Source of the DNA: Panulirus ornatus | Taxonomy: Eukaryota > Arthropoda > Malacostraca > Decapoda > Palinuridae | DNA length: 64,000 nucleotides | NCBI RefSeq assembly: GCF_036320965.1 | Contig: NC_092225.1 | Coordinates: forward strand, 76,457,435 to 76,521,434 | Direction: 5' to 3' | Shown here: positions 11,228 to 23,429 of the stretch, piece by piece | Layout of the letters: every line of letters begins with the position of its first letter | How positions within the stretch are numbered: position 1 is the stretch's first letter | Position numbers and translations under genes: made by a program | The notes under the pieces: generated by a model | What the model saw: the letters and a program-made list of their open reading frames with translations, nothing else | Database searches by the model: none | Told to the model about the DNA's origin: nothing

Positions 11228-12640
11228 GTGTTTGTACTCACAGCTAAAAGTGTCAGGATCTTACACAGCTTTATCCAGGTTGAGACACCAGAGGTGTTAA
11301 TAATTGTCAAGTCAAACTTGACAAAGATGAGGAGCTCACAGTGGAACATGTGTCGATTTGAAAGCTTTATAAAAAGTGTGAGTGGTATGAAGATAGGTTC
11401 AGTAACTATTTGAGGGAAAATCCAGATGAGAGCCAGTATGGTAAAAAAAAATAAGAAAATATGAAAAATTAATGAGTAAATGAAGGAACTCTTTAAAAAA
11501 AACTTTTCCTTGAAATCACAGTAAAGGTTCCAACTCTCCTAAGAATTAAGTCCTGCCCAAAACTTAAGATCATAAAAGAGTTTTCAGGGAAGCATGAGGA
11601 GTGGGAAGAGTTTTGGGACATCTTGAACAGTTTAATATAGTAAAACCAATTCAAACTGTAAGTTTACTAATTTGTGTAATGCAGTAATTGGTGCTCTTAA
11701 GGAAGAATTGCTGACAAGTGCATTATGTATTTACCAGGAGGGTACTAAGCTTAAAAAATTGAATTTAAATCCATCTGCATTGTTGAAAATGAACAAACAG
11801 GTAGAAACCACTATGAGGAGTCTGAGAGCTCATCAAGATATCGATCAAAGCTATTAGACGATAACGGAATTCATTTTGAAGTTATTACCGGTTGAAGCTG
11901 GAAAATGGGTGTGGGTAACTATAATGTACGGTATAATATGTATCCATACTATGATAATGTGATTTAAAGGTCTGTTGGAGTATGTTAACCAGCTAGAGCA
12001 TTCAGAATACAAATTAAAGGGTGAAAATAATCACCATAGTTTCATTAATAGCCATAGCATAGGTGAAATCCAACATTCAAAAAGTATGAGATGTTATTTG
12101 ACTCAAAGAGACCTAGAAATAATTCTCTTTGCTTAAGTATGACTAACGTTAGCATAAACTTTATTGGTGCTCTCATTTGTGACATACCAACCATAACAGT
12201 AAACTGAGAATGGGTAAGCGTTGCTTCAGATGTAGGAAGCAGGCCACTTTGCTAGTAATTGCAGATCAACTTAATCTGTGAAAAATGAGAGGGCAAAGGC
12301 CACTATACCGTGGTATGTCTTACCGGAACTGCCATCGAGACCATGAATTTGGAGGTTGCCAGCAATAACTGGGAGCCATGGGCAGACATGGAAATAATGC
12401 CAGTTCATCAATGTCAAGACTCGGGTGACAAATGGAGAAACCTAAAACTAAAAAAACCATAGGAGTGGTCACTAAGAGTATCATTCAAGGAATAATAGTT
12501 TGGATTGTTTTACCAACCTGTACTTTAGCAACATTATCAAATAATATGGCAAATCAAGAGCCAACCAATATGTCGAAATTAGAATTTTTTATCATGGTTT
12601 GCAGTGATCATTCATTACAAAATGATTAAATGTAAGATTA
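11228..12640 (+). mobile_element. Possible gag-like retroelement remnant with a CCHC zinc knuckle
   Basis: At 12222-12262 the sequence reads C-F-R-C-R-K, then after a one-base slip G-H-F-A-S-N-C, giving the CX2CX4HX4C pattern of a retroelement nucleocapsid zinc knuckle. Upstream are short open stretches rich in Leu and Lys (11672-11857) compatible with a gag body. No protease, RT or integrase motifs were found nearby and no LTRs were seen, so the family is unassigned. The stretch is frameshifted and non-functional. Confidence 0.35.
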
Positions 12641-13693
12641 AAATTAATTTCACAAAGAATTGAGAATGGGCATAGATAATTTTCAGAGACGAGAGAGAGC
12701 ATTTCCGATGACCAGTGGTTTTATATTTAGGAATGAGGAAGGCTAGAATGAAATTATCATTAACTGATAATTTGCATTTAGGTAACCATAACCCAAGTGT
12801 TGAGAAAGCTGCCTCCAGACTTGAGTCAGCAGGCTTTCAGTTATATACTGGATAAAAATCTTGGTCAAGACATGATTGAGAACATAGGGGTAGTTTTGAG
12901 TTCTGTTTTAGTAAGGTTTTGACTGGTGAGGTCATGACTTGATCACTGGCAAATACCAGGAGAGCATAAACCTGTGGCAGGTAACGTCCAAAACAATAGT
13001 GCCGCATTCAGAAACCCAAATTGTACTGTCTGTCACACGAACTCTGATTGAACATGCCACAAAAGCTAATGATTATATGGGAACTGGCTGGCCGATCTCA
13101 TATTGCAAGAACAGAAGAGAGGAGTTCGTGCTGGCACGCCTCAGAATGAACTCTTACATTTATCACCCACATGAAGCAGTATATCAACAAAAGCTTTCCA
13201 CCGACATGTCACTCAACCTTAGAACATTTGTGATACCATAGCTTCAATCAACAAAAAAATCAACAGAGTATTACAACAGAAAAAACATGTTTTAATTTTA
13301 TCAATGGACTTGGGTACAACTCAAGTACTATAAACAAATTGATAGTCTTCCTCTGAGAAACAGAATTACTCAAGATGACATAAAGTGGTTCGTGGTTTTT
13401 TTCTCTGTGACGGGTTTAGCTTCGGTGTGAGGCTCCTCGTACTTTGGCCTATCGCATGGTGGTGAACATGTCCACACAGGAGGCGGTTGGCCTTGAGGGG
13501 ACAAATTATCCTCATGGCAGGTGCACCACGGGATTGAGCCGGCGTACCTCCGATTAAATTATTCATTCTATGTGTATGACGTGTTGGAGGACCATCTCCA
13601 CCACGTTGGCCCACTATCCTCAAAATCTTTTTTTTCCATTATTTCAATTATCTTTATCATAATATCAGTTATACTTTTTTCTGTTTTTTCTAG

Positions 13694-13694
<1 letters not shown>
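12641..13694. other. Unannotated sequence with one short open frame
   Basis: An open + frame at 12939-13241 (100 residues) shows no recognised domain. The 13366-13620 part is GC-richer than its surroundings and open on the - strand for 85 residues, also unrecognised. Either may be further retroelement debris. Confidence 0.4.
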
Positions 13695-13769
<75 letters not shown>

Positions 13770-13777
13770 TTTCTTTT
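13695..13777. repeat. (TA)n then T-rich tail
   Basis: TA tract to 13760, followed by the T-rich tail of the minus-strand LINE-A copy. Confidence 0.95.
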
Positions 13778-14552
13778 GCTTTGTCGCTGTCTCCCGCGTT
13801 TGCGAGGTAGCGCAAGGAAACAGACGAAAGAAATGGCCCAACCCACCCCCATACAAATGCATATACATACGTCCACACACGCAAAATATACATACCTACA
13901 CAGCTTTCCATGGTTTACACCAGACGCCTCACATGCCCTGATTCAATCCACCGACAGCACGTCAGCCCCGGTACACCACATCGCTCCAATTCACTCTATT
14001 CCTTGCCCTCCTTTCACCCTCCTGCATGTTCAGGCCCCGATCACACAAAATCTTTTTCACTCCATCTTTCCACCTCCAATTTGGTCTCCCTCTTCTCCTC
14101 GTTCCCTCCACCTCCGACACATATATCCTCTTGGTCAATCTTTCCTCACTCATTCTCTCCATGTGCCCAAACCATTTCAAAACACCCTCTTCTGCTCTCT
14201 CAACCACGCTCTTTTTATTTCCACACATCTCTCTTACCCTTACGTTACTTACTCGATCAAACCACCTCACACCACACATTGTCCTCAAACATCTCATTTC
14301 CAGCACATCCATCCTCCTGCGCACAACTCTATCCATAGTCCACGCCTCGCAACCATACAACATTATTGGAACCACTATTCCTTCAAACATACCCATTTTT
14401 GCTTTCCGAGATAATGTTCTCGACTTCCAAACATTCTTCAAGGCTCCCAGAATTTTCGCCCCCTCCCCCACCCTATGATTCACTTCCGCTTCCATGGTTC
14501 CATCCGCTGCCAGATCCACTCCCAGATATCTAAAACACTTCACTTCCTCCAG

Positions 14553-14553
<1 letters not shown>
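13778..14553 (-). mobile_element. Young LINE-A copy, 5'-truncated, 0.8 kb
   Basis: Tail hairpin, short 3' UTR and RT C-terminal ORF open from 14543 to the stop at 13962 (193 residues from MKCFRYLGVDLAADG). The 5' end stops at the coding region for LEEVK and runs directly into (TA)n at 14554. Confidence 0.9.

Positions 14554-14630
<77 letters not shown>
14554..14630. repeat. (TA)n microsatellite
   Basis: TA tract between the LINE-A 5' truncation point and the tail of an S2 copy. Confidence 0.95.
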
Positions 14631-14633
<3 letters not shown>

Positions 14634-14642
14634 CTTTTCTTT

Positions 14643-14762
14643 CATACTATTCGCCATTTCCCGCATTAGCGAGGTAGCGTTAAGAACAGAGGACTGGGCC
14701 TTTGAGGGAATATCCTCACCTGGCCCCCTTCTCTGTTCCTTCTTTTGGAAAATTAAAAAAAG
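14643..14762 (-). repeat. S2 SINE-like repeat, 5'-truncated
   Basis: The 3' half of the S2 unit with its hairpin (14652-14679), ending at the aattaaaaaaag A run. The head containing GTCGTAGAAGGCGACTAAAA is missing. Confidence 0.75.
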
Positions 14763-15049
14763 ATAGGTGTTTAGGGATGATTTCAATCACATATTAAATA
14801 AGGTTGCAAGCCTAATGACCTTCCTCATACGTCGCCGGCCGTAAAACCCAACAAACAACAAGCCATTTCTGGTTCACTTTAAAGAAAAGGGAAATAGATA
14901 TATTGAGCTGAACTCTGCAAATGTTTATAGATCTGACTTAAAGGAACAAATGTTAAATGAAGAGGAACATAAAAGAGGGAAGAAAACTCCATAGATTATA
15001 TTTGAGGGACGGAGTCATCTTAACATCCAATCTTAAGTGGCTGGTCTCC

Positions 15050-16700
15050 ACATATACTGTGGGAAGTAGCAGCTAAATGCATGTCATAGGTTCAAACCCT
15101 GAGCGAGGGCACATATATAGACAGTCCATGAGAACAAAGGCTAAAATAATACTTATAGAATAGATAGAGCAGCAACATCATGTACAGAAAGGGAAAATTG
15201 AAGACGTGATAACGAGTGAATTGCTGAGATGGCTTTCGATTTCATTTTGGATAACAGAGGTGGAGGATGAGCCATCCAAGATGTGTTAGCAGTATTTCCG
15301 TCTTGGTTAGGTAAAACCTTTGTTGATATGAAACAGCTGCTCACAAGAAAATTAATTATGGCACCTGTATAATCTCCCAGCTTTTGGGAAGCAGACTTTG
15401 AGATGTTATGTGGGGTTTCCTGGAAGAAGTGGATGATCTGATTATGCTTTAAACATATTACAGAAGGAAACAAATGATTCATAGAAATATATGGATACAT
15501 TGCATTTTAGCACCATTAGATTTTAGTGTTACTGCCACCCAACTCCGAAATGCTGCACTGGTCTGAAAACAGAGAGGAAGTATGATCAGTACGAGAAAGG
15601 GTATTGGAGGGAGGAAAAGTGAGTTAAAGTATGTAAAGAATCATGAGTATAAGAGTGAATAGGGTTAGAAGTAGATCTCATTTGTTGAGAGAAGAGAGGT
15701 GATAGGACCGAACCGTAAGGATAGGTGGTGGAAGTTGCTCTATTGACAACTACTGCAGTGTAATGGCCAGAGGAAACTACTGTATGCATTAGAGAACAGA
15801 GAGAAGCAGGGAAAACAAAGGAAGGGAGTTTAAATAGCAAATACTTGTGCTACATCTAGTCAAATACTTTGGATATGTCAAGGGTTATGACAAAAATTTC
15901 ACCAAAATCTCTCAGAGAGGAGCTCCAGAGTTGAGTCCCATAGAAAACAGCAATAAACCCAGTCTGCGAAATCCATGCTGTTGATCTGAAAGAAGGAGAT
16001 TGATTCTAAATGTTTGAGAGAGTCTAGGAGCTTTTCAAAAACTTTGGAGACAGCACAAGTGAGAGCAGTGAGGAGATAGCTGGAGAGGTTAGCGGGTCTC
16101 CTTTCTTTCACAGAGACGAACTCCATGAAAATGTGCTTCCAAGCAGAAGGGAAAGTCTTGATATTTATTGTAGAGGCGAAACAGGCGAATAAGGGTTGAT
16201 GCTAGCTGATAGGCACACTCTCTTCGAGGTATGCCATTCAAGCCATAAGCTTTGTCCACCTGGTGTTGGAAGAGTAAGACCCCGCCTGCGATAGGAGAAT
16301 ATGGGAGATGACAGGTTTGGTGGAAGGCGATGAGGATTAGAGATCATATCATTCAACGATGAGTTAAAGCAAAATAGTCAGAGGAGAGGAGGAAAGGGTG
16401 AATTCCAGATATTGTTGGAGATACAGTTCGTTAAGGACCAAAAAGATTCGTCGTTAGTACTCAAGTAACACACACTCTTTTTTATGAAAATGCGCTTGGC
16501 TCTTTGTAGAACAAGTTTGCAATGATTCTGAGAAGAAATGAGAGGAATGGATTGCAGGAGAAGGAAAGAGTTTTACGATTCGGTACGTACCGTCCTTGAT
16601 GCTACTGGCATCAGAGAAGGAGCATTCAAACCACGAGTGAGAAGAAAAAGATTTGGAAGATGGGATATAGGACTCCATTCCGGCCAATGTAACTTCTATG
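15050..16700 (-). mobile_element. Jockey-like LINE remnant: RT and C-terminus
   Basis: Read on the - strand, short blocks in shifting frames give the usual Jockey order: KKSVCYLSTNDESFW (near 16460), a PP-rich P.SSPIFSYR segment, SKVFEKLLD.LKHLES (near 16040), KLPSFVFPASLCSL (near 15820), YGSVLSPLF (near 15705) and a C-terminal HDVAALSIL block (near 15170). Stops and frameshifts are frequent; the catalytic DD box is not intact (YTHDS). It is a dead fragment. Confidence 0.7.
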
Positions 16701-17030
16701 TGTCAACACAACACAAAGCATCCTGGACAGAGAAGCAGTACTCATTCTAAGATAGTTAAAGAAGCTACACAGGGATAATCTTTGAGCTTTCATAAAGTTG
16801 GCGTTTTGATAAGGATGGGCAAACCCGGTTAGAAATAACTGTGTTCCTGGTGAACCCTAAGGGAGCACAAATGATGTACGAGTAGCGGGAAGGGAGTTCA
16901 GAGGTACTGCGGCTGCGTTTTGTTGTTATAGTACCTAATACACTGAAGAAAAATTATTACTGGTTACTATTCTTTTATTCTATAAGATATATCTTATTAT
17001 AGTAATCAATGTAATAACTTTTTTTCATAA
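16701..17030. other. Unannotated sequence
   Basis: No coding or repeat signal recognised. Confidence 0.5.
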
Positions 17031-17480
17031 CTGTAAAACTATTAAAAGTTGTGGTCACACCAGTTAGACAATGCCAAGGTCAGGTAGGTGCAGGCAGCAC
17101 CACTCCATTTTTGCTTAAAAACACATTTACTTTATCTTGGTCAACTGTCAGTGCTGGAAGAGTCTGTCTTTATCATCTCTCAACACAAATCGAAGAGAGA
17201 TCATCGTTGTCAAATATTTAAGGATAATCCTCTACATGGTCCTTAAAATCTGGTTTTATGCCACTCAAATTTCCTTCCTAGAAAACTGATGAAAGTGTTG
17301 TCATTGGCAAGGCTAGAGGATAACCGACTGGGGGAGAAATTATCATGCAGTGCCACTCAGCTACCATCCAGGCTTGGCACGTGTCCTTGAAATAGAGGTG
17401 TCAATCTGAATGCGTAAATATCCATTAAGAGGCATGGTTAGTTAAGCTTACGTAAATAACTGTGTGGAGACCGTTAAGGC
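17030..17480 (+). repeat. U2 dispersed repeat, copy 1
   Basis: Aligns by eye with 60580-61040: gccaaggtcagg, ggtcaactgtcagtgctggaagagt, a variable middle, tgttgtcattggcaaggctagagga, and a closing gtaaatat block. No open frame is shared, so it may be a non-autonomous element or a non-coding part of a larger one. Confidence 0.65.
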
Positions 17481-18391
17481 CGTTACGTTTGGGTCTGTCT
17501 CAACTCCTCTCCTGCTAAACACTTAAAGGAATCTGTGAATCCTCTACAGGAGAAAAGATCTTGGATAATTTTGATACAGGTATTATTGAGGATACGTGTA
17601 TTAGTGAAAGATAACTGAAAATTTTCTCTACCAGTGAGGGGAAAAAAACGCACGGATACCAATTTTAAGCTGCAAGGAGTACTGGATATATGTCACCTGG
17701 AGGAATCTCTCCGTTCTCAGGTGTCATTAGAATATAAGGAATGAGTTGGAATGTGATCACAGATGATATCAACATTAAGTCTGTGGAATTCACGGACGTT
17801 AAACTTATCAAATGTAAACTATTGTCACTTGTTCTATCTACGATACTGTATGTTTAACATCCCCGCTGTTTTGATTAGAGGCAAAGCGTTTATTCGGAGA
17901 GCATAGAGCCATGGACTGAAAAGTAAGCATGGGATATTCTTTCAGCAAATGGCATAGCAAAAGATCGGGATGAGTTGAGAGAGGATGTACTCGGGACTGA
18001 TCAGTCGAAGTTTCGAAGACGAGTTGTCACGTTGTCTGTTACATGTGTTTTGCGATGCGTCCATTTAAGCACATGGCGCCAGGGTATATGCAGTTAGTGT
18101 ATATCAAAGTGAAATAACCAAGTCTAGAATTAAGGTTAGGCCTCTAGGAACAAGGACTCTCCTACAGCAAGAAGTAACTGCCTTGTATGTTAAGGTACAT
18201 TTAATTGGATATTTGGTGCCCACGTTTGGGTTTTGAAAGCCTTTCACTTTGGTCAGATACTTCTCTCTCGATCCATTGGATTAGTGATTAATAAAGGTGA
18301 CAGAGTAAGTTAAGAGTAAATTAGTGGAGGTCTCGAATATGTTGTCAAAATGATGGAGGATTGAGAATAAAGCAAGAGAAATTGTGGAAAC
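17481..18391. other. Unannotated host-like sequence
   Basis: No recognised gene or repeat. It ends at the target-site duplication of the LINE-A insertion. Confidence 0.5.
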
Positions 18392-18402
18392 ATGGTCAAA
18401 GT
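18392..18402 (+). repeat. Target-site duplication, left copy (ATGGTCAAAGT)
   Basis: Eleven bases identical to 21342-21352 flank the LINE-A insertion. The last two bases (GT) may instead belong to the element, so the true duplication is 9-11 bp. Confidence 0.8.
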
Positions 18403-21341
18403 AGCAATACTCCTGAAACAGGAGTTGTGGGAGTATGTGATAGAGTGTAAGAAAGTAAATTCTCGATTAATATGGGTAAAACTGAAGGTTGATGGAGAGA
18501 GGTGGGTGATTATTGGTGCATATGCACCTGGGCATGAGAAGAAAGATCAAGAGAGGCAAGTGTTTTGAGAGCAGCTGAATGAGTGTGTTAGTGGTTTTGA
18601 TGCACGAGACCGGGTTATAGTGATGGGTGATTTGAATGCAAAGGTGAGTAATGTGGCAGTTGAGGGAATAATTGGTATACATGGGGTGTTCAGTGTTGTA
18701 AATGGAAATGGTGAAGAGCTTGTAGATTTATGTGCTGAAAAAGGACTGGTGATTGGGAATACCTGGTTTAAAAAGCGAGATATACATAAGTATACTTATG
18801 TAAGTAGGAGAGATGGCCAGAGAGCGTTATTGGATTACGTGTTAATTGACAGGCGTGCGAAAGAGAGACTTTTGGATGTTAATGTGCTGAGAGGTGCAAC
18901 TGGAGGGATGTCTGATCATTATCTTGTGGAGGCTAAGGTGAAGATTTGTATGGGTTTTCAGAAAAGAAGAGTGAATGTTGGGGTGAAGAGGGTGGTGAGA
19001 GTAAGTGAGCTTGAGAAGGAGACCTGTGTGAGGAAGTACCAGGAGAGACTGAGTACAGAATGGAAAAAGGTGAGAACAATGGAAGCAAGGGGAGTGGGGG
19101 AGGAATGGGATGTATTTAGGGAATCAGTGATGGATTGCGCAAAAGATGCTTGTGGCATGAGAAGAGTGGGAGGTGGGTTGATTAGAAAGGGTAGTGAGTG
19201 GTGGGATGAAGAAGTAAGATTATTAGTGAAAGAGAAGAGAGAGGCATTTGGACGATTTTTGCAGGGAAAAAATGCAATTGAGTGGGAGATGTATAAAAGA
19301 AAGAGACAGGAGGTCAAGAGAAAGGTGCAAGAGGTGAAAAAAGGGCAAATGAGAGTTGGGGTTAGAGAGTATCATTAAATTTTAGGGAGAATAAAAAGAT
19401 GTTCTGGAAGGAGGTAAATAAAGTGCGTAAGACAAGGGAGCAAATGGGAACTTCAGTGAAGGGCGCAAATGGGGAGGTGATAACAAGTAGTGGTGATGTG
19501 AGAAGGAGATGGAGTGAGTATTTTGAAGGTTTGTTGAATGTGTTTGATGATAGAGTGGCAGATATAGGGTGTTTTGGTCGAGGTGGTGTGCAAAGTGAGA
19601 GGGTTAGGGAAAATGATTTGGTAAACAGAGAAGAGGTAGTGAAAGCTTTGCGGAAGATGAAAGCCGGCAAGGCAGCAGGTTTGGATGGTATTGCAGTGGA
19701 ATTTATTAAAAAAGGGGGTGACTGTATTGTTGACTGGTTGGTAAGGTTATTTAATGTATGTATGACTCATGGTGAGGTGCCTGAGGATTGGCGGAATGCG
19801 TGCATAGTGCCATTGTACAAAGGGAAAGGGGATAAGAGTGAGTGCTCAAATTACAGAGGTATAAGTTTGTTGAGTATTCCTGGTAAATTATATGGGAGGG
19901 TATTGATTGAGAGGGTGAAGGCATGTACAGAGCATCAGATTGGGGAAGAGCAGTGTGGTTTCAGAAGTGGTAGAGGATGTGTGGATCAGGTGTTTGCTTT
20001 GAAGAATGTATGTGAGAAATACTTAAAAAGCAAATGGATTTGTATGTAGCATTTATGGATCTGGAGAAGGCATATGATAGAGTTGATAGAGATGCTCTGT
20101 GGAAGGTATTAAGAATATATGGTGTGGGAGGAAAGTTGTTAGAAGCAGTGAAAAGTTTTTATCGAGGATGTAAGGCATGTGTACGTTTAGGAAGAGAGGA
20201 AAGTGATTGGTTCTCAGTGAATGTAGGTTTGCGGCAGGGGTGTGTGATGTCTCCATGGTTGTTTAATTTGTTTATGGATGGGGTTGTTAGGGAGGTAAAT
20301 GCAAGAGTTTTGGAAAGAGGGGCAAGTATGAAGTCTGTTGGGGATGAGAGAGCTTGGGAAGTGAGTCAGTTGTTGTTCGCTGATGATACAGCGCTGGTGG
20401 CTGATTCATGTGAGAAACTGCAGAAGCTGGTGACTGAGTTTGGTAAAGTGTGTGGAAAAAGAAAGTTAAGAGTAAATGTGAATAAGAGCAAGGTTATTAG
20501 GTACAGTAGGGTTGAGGGTCAAGTCAATTGGGAGGTGAGTTTGAATGGAGAAAAACTGGAGGAAGTGAAGTGTTTTAGATATCTGGGAGTGGATCTGGCA
20601 GCGGATGGAACCATGGAAGCGGAAGTGGATCATAGGGTGGGGGAGGGGGCGAAAATTCTGGGGGCCTTGAAGAATGTGTGGAAGTCGAGAACATTATCTC
20701 GGAAAGCAAAAATGGGTATGTTGAAGGAATAGTGGTTCCAACAATGTTGTATGGTTGCGAGGCGTGGGCTATGGATAGAGTTGTGCGCAGGAGGATGGAT
20801 GTGCTGGAAATGAGATGTTTGAGGACAATGTGTGGTGTGAGGTGGTTTGATCGAGTGAGTAACGTAAGGGTAAGAGAGATGTGTCGAAATAAAAAGAGCG
20901 TGGTTGAGAGAGCAGAAGAGGGTGTTTTGAAGTGGTTTGGGCACATGGAGAGGATGAGTGAGGAAAGATTGACCAAGAGGATATATGTGTCGGAGGTGGA
21001 GGGAGCAAGGAGAAGAGGGAGACCAAATTGGAGGTGGAAAGATGGAGTGAAAAAGATTTTGTGTGATCGGGGCCTGAACATGCAGGAGGGTGAAAGGAGG
21101 GCAAGGAATAGAGTGAATTGGAGCGATGTGGTATACCAGGGTTGACGTGCTGTCAGTGGATTGAATCAAGGCATGTGAAGCGTCTGGGGTAAACCATGGA
21201 AAGCTGTGTAGGTATGTATATTTGCGTGTGTGGACGTATGTATATACATGTGTATGGGGGGGGGGGCCATTTCTTTCGTCTGTTTCCTTGCGCTACCTCG
21301 CAAACGCGGGAGACAGCGACAAAGTATAAAAAAAAAAAAAA
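18401..21341 (+). mobile_element. LINE-A insertion, 2.9 kb, with target-site duplication
   Basis: The best-delimited copy. It starts inside the endonuclease domain (VAILLKQELWEYV), carries the remaining endonuclease, the RT, the short 3' UTR, the tail hairpin (about 21289-21318) and a poly(A) tail of about 15. It is bounded by ATGGTCAAAGT on both sides. It is 5'-truncated, as expected for target-primed reverse transcription. Confidence 0.92.
18403..21147 (+). pseudogene. LINE-A polyprotein (APE endonuclease plus reverse transcriptase), disabled
   Basis: Endonuclease motifs: YAPGHEKK near 18520, GDLNAKVSN at 18626, and the terminal SDHYLVEAKVKI near 18912. The RT follows: KALRKMKAGKAAGLDG, LYGRVLIERVKA, FMDLEKAYDRVDR (motif A), LRQGCVMSPWLF (motif B), LLFADDTALVAD (motif C, intact), then YGCEAW, KWFGHMERM and the basic GRPNWRWKDGVKKIL tail to the stop at 21143-21145. 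A TGA replaces a codon near 18566. One-base losses near 19340, 20027 and 20719 split the frame into 18620-19378, 19399-20049, 20034-20732 and 20678-21145. The C-terminal half resembles RTE-type and related LINEs, but the clade is not certain by eye. Confidence 0.9.
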
Positions 21342-21352
21342 ATGGTCAAAGT
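21342..21352 (+). repeat. Target-site duplication, right copy (ATGGTCAAAGT)
   Basis: Follows the poly(A) tail of the LINE-A copy and matches 18392-18402. Confidence 0.8.
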
Positions 21353-23084
21353 TGGTTAATAGATTCATCAAATAATAATGATGAAAAGCATGGGATAATT
21401 TAGGTTGCTGTGAACGAAAAGTATTTGATAGGCCTTGTTATGTAGCTCCCGTGCCATTGTTCAGTTATACAGTTCTTTTCTTATAGTGAGAGTAATAATG
21501 TTACCAGGACGGTATTTGACTTCAAGAGGCCGAAGCATTTAAAAATATGGTGAATTAAAACATCTTGTGATGTGGAATCAATATTTTTAGATAAGTTAGA
21601 AGACTCAGAGGTCATAGATATCAGCTATAGTCAGATGAGACAATGCACTCAAATTAGCTGGTTTGCTTTTGAAATAACGAGAAAAAAATCTAAATTATTT
21701 GAAGGTGCTTGTCATTCCACTTTGCAGTCTCCTATCGATTATGTGACAGCTTATCATCACGACTTGTCATCGTGATTGTTATTATAGTGGAACAAATGTA
21801 AAGTTACTTTTGTTCGTGTTACACGAGTTTTTGATTCTTAATGAACAGCAAAGCATTTAGAAAATGGTGAGGAAATGTGCACTGGAAAACAGGTCGGTGG
21901 AAAGTAGGAATGTAATCACCCTTGCCTGTGACCTTCATCTCTCCCTAGAGAAAGTCAGTCTTGTTATTCCCTTCCTGATGGCGAGTGTAGACAACAGTGG
22001 AGCTACTAACGTGAGCAAAACTGTAATTCCATTCTTTAACACATTATCTGTCCAATTGCTCTGGTTTGCAGATGCTTTTTATCTGGAGTAAGCGAGATAC
22101 CTATCAGCTGAAACACTTTTGTTAACTGTCAATTGAGCTGATCCTAAGGATACTGCCAAAAGAAACAATAGTTTAGATTTTTTTTCTAACTACATTCTGT
22201 ATTGAAAATTCAACGCCGCTTGTGCTCCATAGCAAGGAGATTTCTATGAACAACTAATCAGTTTAGTTAATAAGGCCTTACGAAGAGTTTTGTTTGAACA
22301 TGAAATTTCTGCTAATGAGTTAGATATAACATTAACAAGTTGAAGCAGTAGTCATTAACAGAAACCTGACATCGTATCATAGATCCGCTAATGGAATGGG
22401 TTTAACCCCTTACTTACCATTGTAAGGTCAAAGCATTGAAATCACCCCTTTCCCGATTGGAACAGATCCCAAGTTTTGAGTAAAGTTAAAGTGAGCAAAC
22501 TTTTGATTAGATTTAGAAGCTTCTTTTACAGAGAACGTGTTTCTGCATAATGAGAGACCACTACGATGCGGATAAAGCAGTTTCTACTCTGAATTCACAG
22601 TGGAAATATGGTTTTGCTCGAAGCTGACCAGTTCAAAGACTACTGGTAGTCACGGTGCATTACAAGAACTTTGCCGGACGAAGGGTGACACTGTCGTCAT
22701 TTGAAGTATCAACACACTGTAAAGTTGTAACTACAACCCTGGTGAAATTAATTGCAACGGAATCTGAGAATCTAAATGCTAATCTCAGCAAAGCAGATGA
22801 TAACGATAGAGATCATGTGAGTGTCCCAGACTCCATTTCAGGAGGATCTTATCAGGAAGCAACCCAAATGACAAGCTGCTCTAGAGACATTAATTTATTT
22901 ATGAATAAAAATTTTCACGGAGGCTCTAGTCATCGATGAAAGTCCGCATTAAGGTCTGGCCTTAAATGAAAGACATAAGAGGTTAATGGAAGGTAAAAGG
23001 AAAAGACAAGAGAAAGTATTTACGAATTTTAGAGGAAGTAAAAAAAATGACTTGGATTGTGCCACATCATAGTTATAGGGAAAG
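21353..23084. other. Unannotated host-like sequence
   Basis: Several short open frames (for example 21864-22091 and 22655-22939, + strand) show no domain I recognise and no convincing splice-site pairing. No repeats shared with the rest of the window. Confidence 0.5.
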
Positions 23085-23411
23085 ACATGAGAAGGTAGAG
23101 TTCCAAAGCAACGAGGTGTAAAAAAAGAAACAGCTATCAAAACGGCCTAACCTTCAGTTGCCAAAGGCCACACAGTAATCATGTAACGCAGCAGCTTGCC
23201 GAGTATTACGTGGTCTAGCTAGTGGTGGGGGCACTTAAGCAGCCAGCTCTCGGGAGCAAAAACATGAGAAGGTAGAGTTCCAAAGCAACGAGGTGTAAAA
23301 AAAGAAACAGCTATCAAAATGGCCTAACCTTCAGTTGCCAAAGGCCACACAATCATGTAACGCAGCAGCTAGTGGTGGGGGCACTTAAGCAGCCAGCTCT
23401 GGGGAGCAAAA
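23085..23411 (+). repeat. Tandem duplication, two units of about 177 and 150 bp
   Basis: acatgagaaggtagagttcc starts both units (23085 and 23262). The second differs by a few substitutions and lacks two short blocks (after ccacaca and after gcagcagct). High identity indicates a recent duplication. Confidence 0.9.
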
Positions 23412-23429
23412 AACAAAGTAATACATATG

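Noticed and set aside
15020..15110. Possible tRNA or SINE with B box ggttcaaaccc near 15089
   Set aside because: The B box is good, but no convincing A box, acceptor stem or anticodon stem could be drawn; it also lies beside the Jockey remnant.
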